13,848 nucleotides of DNA from DAOVRL01 sp964459805 (GCA_964459805.1 CAYWOD010000085.1:1-13848); one strand, 5' to 3'; positions 1 through 7,053 are shown, counted from the stretch's first letter. Translations and numbers: made by a program. Notes: a model not told the origin generated them from the sequence alone.

Positions 1-132
1 GAAAGCGAAAATAAGCAGATGACTCGATGGATTTTGTCTTTGGACACGGATTAACACAGGATTTGATTCACCGCCGGGAACACCGAGACATCAGAGACAA
101 TAGAGCAATAACGCCGGATAAATGGCTCACAC

Positions 133-174
133 GACATCCGACATAGGACACCCGACCGTCGATATACGAGTTTA
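133..174. repeat. Degenerate 7-nt-period repeat at the argJ 3' end
   Basis: Six consecutive 7-nt units each begin with GA (at 133, 140, 147, 154, 161 and 168), for example GACATCC, GACATAG and GATATAC. The last unit contains the argJ stop codon (TTA on this strand at 172-174). The unit GATATAC also occurs in the array upstream of uvrC (12054-12060). The copies are degenerate, so taken alone this array is weak. It is listed because the same period and unit recur elsewhere in the window. The rest of 1-171 shows no gene. Confidence 0.45.
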
Positions 175-1377
175 TGTGTGGTAATCAGCATTGATTCTCA
201 CGTATTCGGCGCTCAAGTCGCAGCCGTAGCAGAAATCGCTGGCCTTGCCCGCCCCCAAATCCACGGTAATCGTATGTTCTCTCTGCGAAATGGCCTTACT
301 CGCCTTTCTTGCATCGAATTTCTTCGGGGCGCCGTTTCTAAAGACGGTTATCTCGTCGAGTTTGCAGGAGAGCTTGTCGGGATTGAGCCTCACGTCCACC
401 GAGCCGACCGCGCAGATTATCCTGCCCCAGTTGGGGTCCCCTCCGTGCACCGCACACTTGACTAACGGATAATCAGCCACTGCCCTGGCAGCCCGGGCGG
501 CATCGGTCCTCGTCGCTGCCCCTTTGACGACGACCTTGAATATCCGGGTTGCCCCTTCGGCGTCGTGCGCCATCTGCCTGGCCAGGTCGTCACACAATTG
601 GGCCAATACCTTCGCAAACCTCTTATACCGCGGGCACTGGCTCACTATCGGCCGATTCCCAGCTAAGCCCGACGCAAGGATTATACACGTATCGTTCGTG
701 CTCTGATGGCCATCGACCGTTAGCTTGTTCAGCGAATCACCCACAGCACGCCTCAGCGCCACTTTCAGCAGAGGCTTGGTTATCGCCGCATCGGTAGTAA
801 TAAACGAAAGCGTAGTCGCCATATTGGGCCCAATCATCCCCGCCCCCTTGATCGCCCCGGCTATCGTAACCTCGGCCCCGGATATATCGAACTGCCGTAC
901 AGCCTGCTTGGGCTTAGTGTCCGTCGTCATTATCGCCTTTGCGAAGTCCAGGCCCGCCGAAGCCGAAGCCGACAGCTTAGCCGCCGCCTTTGCAATCCCT
1001 GCGGTAATCTTCCTTATCGGCAACTGCTCGCCGATAATCCCCGTCGAAGCAACCAGGACGTTCGGCGCCTCGGCCTCGATCTCCTCGGCCGTGGCCGAAC
1101 ACATCTTGATTGCGTTATCAATACCCTTCTGCGCCGTGCAGGTATTGGCATTGCCCGAATTGACCACCACAGCCTGAATTTCGCCGTTTTTCACGTGTTG
1201 CCTGCATACTTGCACCGCTGCCGATACGACCTTGTTGGTCGTAAAAACAGCCGCCGCCTTCGCCCCCGTCGGACAAACAATCAGCCCCAAATCCGACCGG
1301 CCAGACTTCTTAACGCCGCAAGCCACCCCCGCTGCCAGAAACCCCCGCGCCGCAGTAATAGTATTATTATTTTCCAT
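172..1377 (-). CDS. argJ: Bifunctional ornithine acetyltransferase / N-acetylglutamate synthase (ArgJ)
   Basis: ArgJ moves the acetyl group from N-acetylornithine to glutamate, recycling acetyl in arginine biosynthesis; many homologues also make N-acetylglutamate from acetyl-CoA. It is a cytoplasmic enzyme that cleaves itself into alpha and beta chains. The 401 residues match the usual family length. The oxyanion-hole motif STGIIGEQLP is at 111-120. The cleavage and nucleophile site KGAGMIGPNMATTL is at 177-190, with Thr188 as the predicted nucleophile; the usual ATML reads ATTL here. The HGGDPNWGR motif and the C-terminal YVRINADYHT are typical of the family. The start is an ATG at 1375-1377 with no clear Shine-Dalgarno. 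It lies 54 bp downstream of the HEAT-repeat gene and about 4.7 kb from argC. Whether this copy is mono- or bifunctional cannot be told from sequence alone. Confidence 0.97.
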   Translation of the reverse strand: MENNNTITAARGFLAAGVACGVKKSGRSDLGLIVCPTGAKAAAVFTTNKVVSAAVQVCRQHVKNGEIQAVVVNSGNANTCTAQKGIDNAIKMCSATAEEIEAEAPNVLVASTGIIGEQLPIRKITAGIAKAAAKLSASASAGLDFAKAIMTTDTKPKQAVRQFDISGAEVTIAGAIKGAGMIGPNMATTLSFITTDAAITKPLLKVALRRAVGDSLNKLTVDGHQSTNDTCIILASGLAGNRPIVSQCPRYKRFAKVLAQLCDDLARQMAHDAEGATRIFKVVVKGAATRTDAARAARAVADYPLVKCAVHGGDPNWGRIICAVGSVDVRLNPDKLSCKLDEITVFRNGAPKKFDARKASKAISQREHTITVDLGAGKASDFCYGCDLSAEYVRINADYHT

Positions 1378-1431
1378 AGTTTCTATTTGATTATCCGGTA
1401 GATGTGATCCTACAATTTATATCAAATCTGA

Positions 1432-2778
1432 CTAATGTTTGTTTTGTTCCCACCATTCGCGCCACTGGGTCTGATTCTCTCCAAAGTCCCGACCTGTAAC
1501 GATCTGTAAGACCTCGAGCGCGCTCTTGCGAATGTCCATCTGCAGTCCCTCAATCAAAGAAGGGACGGCATCTTTCAAGGATTCGCGTTTTTCTCTTACC
1601 CGCTCCAGTGCAAGTGTGCTTTCAGTAATTCGTCCGTCAGAAATGGGTCCAGCATATAGCGCGTTCATTAACATGAGTATTTCCGAGTCCATAGACTCAC
1701 GAAAACCGTAAGGTAGGTCCTGACAGGCACTCTCTATTTGCTCTTTCTCAGCTAAACTCAGTTCATCTAAGCATAGTATTAGATAGATCTTAAGACAGCT
1801 CTGCGCAAATCTTCTGACCCTCAAGTCTTCATCATTGCAACCAGCTCGAATCATGCATTCCAGAGTCTCTTTGTCTCGTCCCGCCATGTCATGATAAGAA
1901 TTAAGGCAACTCAAGCCCAATAACCGTACTATTCTACTACTATCTGAGATGATTGCTTTGCATAGTGATTGGCGCGCGCTCTTATCACCTATTACACGCC
2001 ACATTGCTCCCACAGTAAATTCTCGTACCGAGTCGTCTGGATCTTTCTCAAGAAGCGGACAGAGATAGGTACATGCTTCTGGCTGACTCAAATGACCTAA
2101 CTTCACAGCCTCTGCGATGTCTAATGCCGCATTTTCCCTCACAAAAGGACTCTCATCCTTCAAAGCTTCCTTCAACAAAGACCTATTAATGGAAGCCATT
2201 TCCTCTTTACTCGCAATCTCGTACTTAATTCTAACGGCAGCTTGCTCAATCAGTCGGACTTTATAAGCATTGGGTTTTTTACCGAGTCCAAGAAATCCTT
2301 TCTTACCCTCTTTTTCTAATGTAATAGATCCGATGCTTTCAGTTTTCCTCTTAGCTCGCTTTGCCTTCGCTCTTGCATTTTCTTCATCAACTCCTTCGGA
2401 AGTGACAACTCTTAGTGACGAAGGGATGAGCTTCTTCTCTATGATATCCGCATTGGTTGGCAATTTGGTTTCTGCTTTCTTAAGCGCAGATTGTAGTGTG
2501 TGTCCAACGTATTCTATAGTTTTCGGTTTCTTCTCCTTTTTAGTTTTTGGTTTCTGCTTTTTTTTCTCTAGTGTAATTGTGACGTCATATCCTCCTCGTG
2601 AAGAATTAGGCACGGCGCTGAAGGAGAGCGCACCTTCCCGTTCCTCGCTCTTCAAAAACTCTCTAATGTCCTTAGGTATATTGGGGTCATCTTTTTCTTT
2701 TAGTAGAAGGATCGTCATAAATACGGCGCTATTTGCATCCTGCTCATCTCGAATCCACATTGTAAAGCTCGCTGTCAT
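1432..2778 (-). CDS. HEAT-repeat protein with a Jag-N-like segment; function unknown
   Basis: 448 residues. The ATG start is well supported by AAGGAGG placed 8 nt upstream. Residues 1-70 are an uncharacterised N-terminal part, followed by a Lys-rich linker (about 71-87). Residues 88-180 resemble a Jag N-terminal domain: a TLQSALKKAETKL stretch, then a charged helix, then KKGFLGLGKKPNAYKVRL at 159-176, close to the K-GFLG-G signature of Jag/KhpB proteins. From about 195 to 335 there are helical HEAT-like repeats, with PFVRENAALDIAEAV and DDSVREFTVGAMWRV as two clear units. The C-terminus ends with TGRDFGENQTQWREWWEQNK, a tail I associate with planctomycete HEAT proteins. No signal peptide or membrane segment is seen. 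HEAT repeats usually bind protein; the Jag-N resemblance could imply an RNA- or envelope-linked role, but this is inference. The gene appears richer in A+T than argJ. It follows the membrane protein gene after 67 bp and may be cotranscribed. Confidence 0.85.
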   Translation of the reverse strand: MTASFTMWIRDEQDANSAVFMTILLLKEKDDPNIPKDIREFLKSEEREGALSFSAVPNSSRGGYDVTITLEKKKQKPKTKKEKKPKTIEYVGHTLQSALKKAETKLPTNADIIEKKLIPSSLRVVTSEGVDEENARAKAKRAKRKTESIGSITLEKEGKKGFLGLGKKPNAYKVRLIEQAAVRIKYEIASKEEMASINRSLLKEALKDESPFVRENAALDIAEAVKLGHLSQPEACTYLCPLLEKDPDDSVREFTVGAMWRVIGDKSARQSLCKAIISDSSRIVRLLGLSCLNSYHDMAGRDKETLECMIRAGCNDEDLRVRRFAQSCLKIYLILCLDELSLAEKEQIESACQDLPYGFRESMDSEILMLMNALYAGPISDGRITESTLALERVREKRESLKDAVPSLIEGLQMDIRKSALEVLQIVTGRDFGENQTQWREWWEQNKH

Positions 2779-2845
2779 TTTGTCAACCTCCTTTTCTTCA
2801 ACTGGTAAAGACTATCCATTTTACATATATCCTTCGTCTATCTCA

Positions 2846-3430
2846 TCAAGTATCTTGCTCTTGCTGTGCGACTCCTGCGGGAAAGACCGACCTTACTATC
2901 CAAACAAGAAGCTCAACGACTAAATACGCCGCGAATCCGCACAGGGTATAACCGAAGAACCGGGCCACCGTCAACAACTCGAAACTTCTCTCAAAGGCCA
3001 TATTCACGCACAGCCACAGGCCGCCGGCGAGAATGGCCAGAACCCAGGCAGCTTTGCGGGCTTTCGTCCAGCCTTTGATGAACGGCGGCAGCAAGGGGTC
3101 TTTGAGCCTTGCTCTAAAGGCGTAGAACACAAGAGAAACCAGGACGCAGACAGGCAGCGGGAAAAAGAATACCAACGGGCTGCGTGGAAAGTCGGTGACG
3201 TCGGCGGCAAGCCCGTAATCCGACATGGTGGCCATATTTAGGTAGGCATTTATGGCAGGATAAATTAAAAGCGTAGCCAATATGGACAGCTCAACGGCAA
3301 AGACCGGGCATCTCTTGATTTTTCCGTTGAAAATCACACTCACAAAGAACCCGACAACAGAAATTATCAAGAAGCACCGCCAGGCTTCCTGAGGACTCAT
3401 ATCCTTTGGCCAACCAAAAAAATCTCCCAT
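2846..3430 (-). CDS. Hypothetical integral membrane protein, five predicted helices
   Basis: 194 residues starting at the ATG at 3428-3430, which has AGGTG 5 nt upstream; an earlier in-frame ATG at 3466 has no such signal. Hydrophobic stretches that look membrane-spanning are at about 17-36, 42-64, 85-105, 127-146 and 154-182, with short Lys/Arg-rich loops between them. The tail AGVAQQEQDT is short and polar. I recognise no family and no catalytic motif. The same-strand HEAT-repeat gene starts 67 bp downstream, so the two could be a membrane-plus-soluble pair, but nothing in the sequence proves a functional link. There is no signal peptide separate from the first helix. Confidence 0.72.
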   Translation of the reverse strand: MGDFFGWPKDMSPQEAWRCFLIISVVGFFVSVIFNGKIKRCPVFAVELSILATLLIYPAINAYLNMATMSDYGLAADVTDFPRSPLVFFFPLPVCVLVSLVFYAFRARLKDPLLPPFIKGWTKARKAAWVLAILAGGLWLCVNMAFERSFELLTVARFFGYTLCGFAAYLVVELLVWIVRSVFPAGVAQQEQDT

Positions 3431-3477
3431 AATTTCACCTGTCTGCAAGAAACACATCCACAACAACCATCAGTTCG

Positions 3478-3506
3478 GTAGGTTGTGCTGTGCACGACAT
3501 CTTTAC
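3478..3506. repeat. 29-bp direct repeat, left copy, over the nucleotidyltransferase stop codon
   Basis: The core AGGTTGTGCTGTGCAC at 3480-3495 is identical to the copy at 4336-4351, and the full 29 bp differ at only three positions. The core holds an inverted repeat (GTTGTGC, 3-nt loop, GCACGAC) with one imperfect pair. It covers the stop codon of the nucleotidyltransferase gene (TTA at 3503-3505). No T-run follows on either side, so it is not an obvious intrinsic terminator. Confidence 0.75.
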
Positions 3507-4060
3507 CGTTGCGAATACAGCCTATTGAACTTCTCTAATATCCCTTCGTGTTCAGAAATCTTACTAAACTCCAAAAGCCATCCCTTGATATATTCAAAAT
3601 CAATCGAGTCTTTGTTCTTGATGAGCATGTTCTTTACGTCTTCGGTGTCGATAGCTCTTGCTGCGATCATCTTGTGAATAATAACGTCTTCACAGGATGC
3701 AAACTTCACCGGATACCCATCCATTAGAACCTCTTTTGTTCTCTCCATCGCCTGGGCTTCATACGGAGTAAATGAAAAAATAAAATCCACGCGCATCCTT
3801 AATTCCATCTCCTCCGCAGGCAGTACCTTGGTTTCTCTTGCAAAATCCTCCGGATCTTCGGGCAGGATCTTTAACCCCAATTTCCCGCATATCCTCTCGA
3901 TTGACGGAAGTTTATCCGTATCCACCCCTAAAGTTATATCGACATCTCGAGTAAGACGCGGCGTCCCGTACAAAAGGACGGCCTGGCCCCCGATAATCAT
4001 ATAGGGAATGTTAGCTTCGTCCAAACGCTCAGCTATTTTTCTTAACAGTTCTTCTATCAC
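3503..4060 (-). CDS. Nucleotidyltransferase-fold protein (MNT/AbiEii-like)
   Basis: 185 residues. The N-terminal half has the hallmark of a DNA polymerase beta-like nucleotidyltransferase: MIIGGQAVLLYGTPRLTRDVD at 21-41, with the Gly-Gly of the first motif, metal-binding Asp39 and Asp41, and a third carboxylate at Asp92 in RVDFIFS. Proteins of this fold transfer NMP groups to small molecules, RNA or proteins, and several are toxins or antitoxins (AbiEii, MenA, MNT). The start is GTG, overlapping the TGA of the upstream 67-aa gene by 4 nt (GTGA), which indicates translational coupling. The substrate cannot be predicted. All three catalytic carboxylates are present, so it is likely active. The pair sits between two copies of a 29-bp direct repeat. 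A stand-alone metabolic nucleotidyltransferase is the main alternative to a toxin-antitoxin role. Confidence 0.87.
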   Translation of the reverse strand: MIEELLRKIAERLDEANIPYMIIGGQAVLLYGTPRLTRDVDITLGVDTDKLPSIERICGKLGLKILPEDPEDFARETKVLPAEEMELRMRVDFIFSFTPYEAQAMERTKEVLMDGYPVKFASCEDVIIHKMIAARAIDTEDVKNMLIKNKDSIDFEYIKGWLLEFSKISEHEGILEKFNRLYSQR

Positions 4061-4260
4061 GAGCCTAATCCGTTAATCGCCCTGGCAATTCGCAAATCAA
4101 CTTCCAATCCCTCCAGGATATTCTCGGAATTGATAATCCCCAGAGAAACTGCTTCTTTGTGCATTGCTTCATATATCGCCAGGGCCTCTTTGTGGGAAAT
4201 GTTTTCGTTCCTGATCAGGTCCTGGTAGAACTTCTTCAACTTGTCCGTGTTTCTCACCAT
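4057..4260 (-). CDS. Small partner protein of the nucleotidyltransferase
   Basis: 67 residues, rich in charged helix-forming residues (DKLKKFYQDLIRNE near the N-terminus, GLEVDLRIARAINGL at the C-terminus). No metal-binding motif, DNA-binding motif or membrane segment is visible. It starts with ATG at 4258-4260 and overlaps the nucleotidyltransferase gene by 4 nt, so the two are almost certainly cotranscribed and coupled. A small gene ahead of a nucleotidyltransferase is typical of antitoxin-toxin or helper-enzyme pairs, but the role here is inferred only from position and size. A candidate promoter lies just upstream. Confidence 0.72.
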   Translation of the reverse strand: MVRNTDKLKKFYQDLIRNENISHKEALAIYEAMHKEAVSLGIINSENILEGLEVDLRIARAINGLGS

Positions 4261-4296
4261 GTTTGAGTCCCGGACCCATTATTGCGCTATGGCCGA

Positions 4297-4326
4297 ATTG
4301 TACCGCACATCTTACGCATAAGGCAA
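4297..4326 (-). promoter_or_regulatory. Candidate promoter for the nucleotidyltransferase pair
   Basis: On the minus strand TTGCCT (4321-4326) and TACAAT (4297-4302) are separated by 18 bp, matching the sigma-70 -35 and -10 boxes at four and five of six positions. This would give a leader of about 30 nt before the ATG at 4260. It lies inside the stretch bracketed by the direct repeats, so the module would carry its own promoter. Not proven. Confidence 0.4.
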
Positions 4327-4333
4327 CAGTCCA

Positions 4334-4362
4334 GCAGGTTGTGCTGTGCACAACATCTTCAC
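4334..4362. repeat. 29-bp direct repeat, right copy, at the nitrilase stop codon
   Basis: Same orientation and core as the copy at 3478-3506. Here the inverted repeat GTTGTGC-TGT-GCACAAC (4339-4355) is perfect: a 7-bp stem with a 3-nt loop. The repeat reaches the first base of the nitrilase gene stop codon (4362-4364). There is no T-run, so a classical intrinsic terminator is unlikely. Confidence 0.75.
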
Positions 4363-5213
4363 TAAATATCCGTAGTGTTTATCGTACGCGGGTCATTCGT
4401 AACCTGCGGCCCATTGCAAAGCGCTCCGGCAATCGCCATATCCCTGAAATCCTTCATAGGGTCGTAGAATTTCCTGCTCAAATCAACGGTATTGACCATC
4501 ATCCCCGGCCGATTTGCCCTGAGCTGGCGGACAATCACCCCATCCGGCGCAATTATGCACGATGGATACGGCGCATAGTACCCGCTCGCATTTGCCATAC
4601 TCACCCAGAAATGGTTCGTGGCCGCCCGGCACTGCATCGTCTGCCGCATAATATGCGTGTGCACGCTCGGCCCTTTCTGCCTGGCGTTGTAAAACGACTG
4701 AAGGATGCAATTCACATCCTGCTTGTAAAGTTCGCGGTAAATCTCCGGAAAACGCAAGTCAAAGCAGATAAGCAGCGAGCATTTCACGCCGTTGATAGTG
4801 AAGTTGACAAACCTGCTGCCCGGCGTCAGCCGCCGCAAATCCCCCGGCGTGCAAAATCGCTTGTCGTAGCGGTCAACAATCCTGCCTTTCGGACTAATCA
4901 GATACAGGCTATTGTGCGGCTTGTTCGGCTCAGTCAATCTGTGCGTGCTGCCCAAGACGACCCACAAACCAAGTTCACCCGCAAGTGCCATAATCTTTTC
5001 AGTCTCTTCCTTCAGTAACTGCCAGTCGTATCCGTCGAAGTTCGGAAAGTCAGTACCTACATAGCCGCTAAGAGCACATTCGGAGAAATGCACAATGTCG
5101 GCCCCGGCCTTTTTCGCTTTGCGCAAAAACTCACAGATCGCCCGCGAGTTCCGCTTCACCGAACGGCTCACCGCAAACTGACACGTAGCAACTTTCAAGC
5201 ATCTATCAGACAC
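4362..5213 (-). CDS. Carbon-nitrogen hydrolase (nitrilase superfamily)
   Basis: 283 residues with the complete nitrilase-superfamily Glu-Lys-Cys triad: Glu45 in HFSECALSGY, Lys118 in YDKRFCTPGD, and Cys150 in LLICFDLRFPE. These enzymes hydrolyse nonpeptide C-N bonds (amides, carbamoyl groups, nitriles) through a Cys thioester. The length is normal for a single-domain amidohydrolase. It resembles the omega-amidase/carbamoylputrescine-amidase-like branch rather than true nitrilases, but the substrate cannot be assigned. It is probably cytoplasmic, as no signal peptide is seen. The start is GTG at 5211-5213 with an AAGGGAAG stretch a few nt upstream; the next in-frame codon choices are internal to the first strand (LKVATCQF). 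It lies 43 bp downstream of the cyclase-like gene, and its stop codon touches a 29-bp direct repeat. Confidence 0.94.
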   Translation of the reverse strand: MSDRCLKVATCQFAVSRSVKRNSRAICEFLRKAKKAGADIVHFSECALSGYVGTDFPNFDGYDWQLLKEETEKIMALAGELGLWVVLGSTHRLTEPNKPHNSLYLISPKGRIVDRYDKRFCTPGDLRRLTPGSRFVNFTINGVKCSLLICFDLRFPEIYRELYKQDVNCILQSFYNARQKGPSVHTHIMRQTMQCRAATNHFWVSMANASGYYAPYPSCIIAPDGVIVRQLRANRPGMMVNTVDLSRKFYDPMKDFRDMAIAGALCNGPQVTNDPRTINTTDI

Positions 5214-5256
5214 ACAGTCTTCCCTTCCATATTAAGGCAAAGAGCACACAGAGAAT

Positions 5257-5976
5257 TTACCTCTCAAAGAATCTCAGTGTATTCTCATATATTACTCTGT
5301 AGCGTTCTCTGTAACCTTCAGGATCCCTGCGCTTAGCTGTGTCTTGCATTTGCCTGACGTACCTTATAACATTTGGCAACTCCTGAATCCTGACTGCAAA
5401 GAGTCGCTCGGTTTCTTCTACAAAAACGCTGCCATTTTTAGTCTTTTTTCGCTTGACGGGAACATCGTACTCTTCGAACATTGCCGGGCGGCTCTTCAGG
5501 TCAACACCCAATTGACCAAGCCTTCCATTTGCTTTCGGTGTTACAACAAGTCCTATCCAATTCTGTTTTTCAGCATTCTCATAAGCATCTATCAAACCAG
5601 ACCCAAGGAATATGTTATTGGGTTTATCAGCATATAGTTGGCCAAATCCTATAGCTCCTCGCAGAGGCCAGCTCTTTTTCAACGCAAACTGGCAGAAGTG
5701 TTCCGCTGGTTTTGAAATATGTGTGAAAGATTCTTTGGAATTATCACGAGTGAAGAAAATGAAGGTATCCGAAAACCAAGTAATGAATACTTTGTCAGGC
5801 TGATATTCTCGTTTGCTCTTTAGCTCTTCGATTAACTCCCCGTAAAAATTCTGCAGAAAAAGATCCAAATGGCCATAACCATAACTGCTTTCAAACTCTG
5901 ATATCTTTTGTTTAAACCCGAGGATGTCGAAGTAAGTAATCCAACTGTTTCCGTTTATTATATTATTATTATCCAT
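5257..5976 (-). CDS. Unassigned protein with cyclase-like motif order
   Basis: 239 residues from the ATG at 5974-5976, which follows an AGAAGAG stretch. A TTG 16 codons earlier is possible but less likely. I do not recognise a named family. Visible landmarks are YFDILGFK (15-22, Asp17), FSDTFIFF (68-75, Asp70), LRGAIGFGQLY (105-115), and FLGSGLIDAYENAEKQNWIG (123-142). The order of two Asp-bearing strands, then an RGAI-G strand, then a G-AYENAE helix parallels class III adenylyl/guanylyl cyclase domains (F-D-xxGF, GD, R-GI-G, G-xxN-AR-E). After about 150 there is a basic, less conserved tail. No membrane segment is seen. It could be a nucleotide cyclase, or a catalytically different protein with the same fold. 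It starts 69 bp after argC and looks A+T-rich compared with argC. Confidence 0.82.
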   Translation of the reverse strand: MDNNNIINGNSWITYFDILGFKQKISEFESSYGYGHLDLFLQNFYGELIEELKSKREYQPDKVFITWFSDTFIFFTRDNSKESFTHISKPAEHFCQFALKKSWPLRGAIGFGQLYADKPNNIFLGSGLIDAYENAEKQNWIGLVVTPKANGRLGQLGVDLKSRPAMFEEYDVPVKRKKTKNGSVFVEETERLFAVRIQELPNVIRYVRQMQDTAKRRDPEGYRERYRVIYENTLRFFER

Positions 5977-6045
5977 TTTAATTCTCTTCTCTATGTACCC
6001 GGTGGTCTCTGTGGCTAAAAACAAAATTGATTATCCCTGTGGTAA

Positions 6046-7053
6046 TCATTTGAGTCCCATTGTCTCTTCGAGGCCGAAGATGATGTTCATGTTCTGGATG
6101 GCCTGGCCTGAGGCGCCTTTGACGAGGTTGTCAATCGCAGAAAAGCAGACGATTCTGCCCTTTACCGAGGTTACAAAAACGTGGCAGTAGTTTGTGCCGG
6201 CAACATCTTTGACGGCGGGGGGGGCCTTGCGCATCTGTACAAAGGTCTCGGCCTTGTAGAAATCGTCATACAGTTTCAATAACTGTTCGTTGCCGATTTC
6301 TTTCTTCGGGTGACAATATACGGTCGATAGAATCCCCCGGTCGAAAGGCCCCACGTGCGGCTGAAACAGTATCTGCACACTCGTCCCGGCCAATTCGCCG
6401 GCAACCTGCTCCATCTCAGGCGTATGCCGGTGCCTGCCGACCGCGTAGGCAAAGAAGTTCTCGTTCATATTCGGGAAATGGAACTTCTCGGATGGGTTCT
6501 TGCCCGCACCGGATGCGCCGGTCACCGAATTGACAATGACCGAATCCGTCTCGATAAGCCCTTCTTTAAGCAGGGGCGCCATGGCCAGTACGGCCCCGGT
6601 GGGATAACAGCCGGGATTGGCGACCAAATCAGCCCCCTTTATCTGCTCGCGGAATAATTCCGGCAGACCATACACCGCCTCGGCCAGATTAGCCGGGTCG
6701 GTATGCTCCTGGTAGAACATCTCATAGACCGCAGCATCCTTGAGCCGATAGTCGGCGCTAAAATCAACGACTTTTAGCCCCGCCTCTAACAGCTTCGGCA
6801 CAAAACCCATCGAGACCTTATGCGGCAGACAGCACAGCACAACGTCGGCCAGCCCGGAAACTTCCTCCATATCCAAAGGCTCGATCTCCAGATCGCACCG
6901 CCCCTTGAACTGCGGGAAAACGTCCTGCACCGCCCCACATTCCTCCGGCAGAGCCGTCAGGTATGTAAGCCGGGCCTCGGCGTGCCGCAGGATGATCCGT
7001 ATTGACTCGGCTCCGGTGTATCCGCTTGCCCCGATTATCGCTACTCGTGTCAT
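6046..7053 (-). CDS. argC: N-acetyl-gamma-glutamyl-phosphate reductase (ArgC)
   Basis: ArgC reduces N-acetylglutamyl phosphate to the semialdehyde with NADPH, the third step of arginine biosynthesis. The 335 residues match the usual length. An NADP-binding glycine motif is at the N-terminus (IIGASGYTGAE, 6-16). The catalytic Cys149 sits in VANPGCYPTGA, and the conserved NSVTGASGAGK and GRHRHTPEM motifs follow. The C-terminal VKGASGQAIQNMNIIFGL is highly typical. The ATG at 7051-7053 has AGAGG about 9 nt upstream. It lies 79 bp downstream of rpsI on the same strand and could be transcribed with the ribosomal operon. Its pathway partner argJ is on the same strand but about 4.7 kb further on. 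Confidence 0.98.
   Translation of the reverse strand: MTRVAIIGASGYTGAESIRIILRHAEARLTYLTALPEECGAVQDVFPQFKGRCDLEIEPLDMEEVSGLADVVLCCLPHKVSMGFVPKLLEAGLKVVDFSADYRLKDAAVYEMFYQEHTDPANLAEAVYGLPELFREQIKGADLVANPGCYPTGAVLAMAPLLKEGLIETDSVIVNSVTGASGAGKNPSEKFHFPNMNENFFAYAVGRHRHTPEMEQVAGELAGTSVQILFQPHVGPFDRGILSTVYCHPKKEIGNEQLLKLYDDFYKAETFVQMRKAPPAVKDVAGTNYCHVFVTSVKGRIVCFSAIDNLVKGASGQAIQNMNIIFGLEETMGLK

Noticed and set aside
245..472. Shared CTAHLT peptide between a plus-strand frame here and one at 4263
   Set aside because: The first lies antisense to the conserved ArgJ segment around HGGDPNWGR, so the match is chance and not a repeat.
4169..4351. 60-codon minus-strand frame upstream of the nucleotidyltransferase pair
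   Set aside because: It overlaps the 67-aa gene in another frame and covers the direct repeat and the candidate promoter; the composition is not protein-like.
4339..4355. Perfect 7-bp hairpin as an intrinsic terminator of the nitrilase gene
   Set aside because: No T-run follows on the minus strand, and the same sequence recurs as a direct repeat, so it is better treated as a repeat.
4263..5018. 251-codon plus-strand frame antisense to the nitrilase gene
   Set aside because: The minus strand encodes a full nitrilase with its catalytic triad; this frame is a shadow without motifs.
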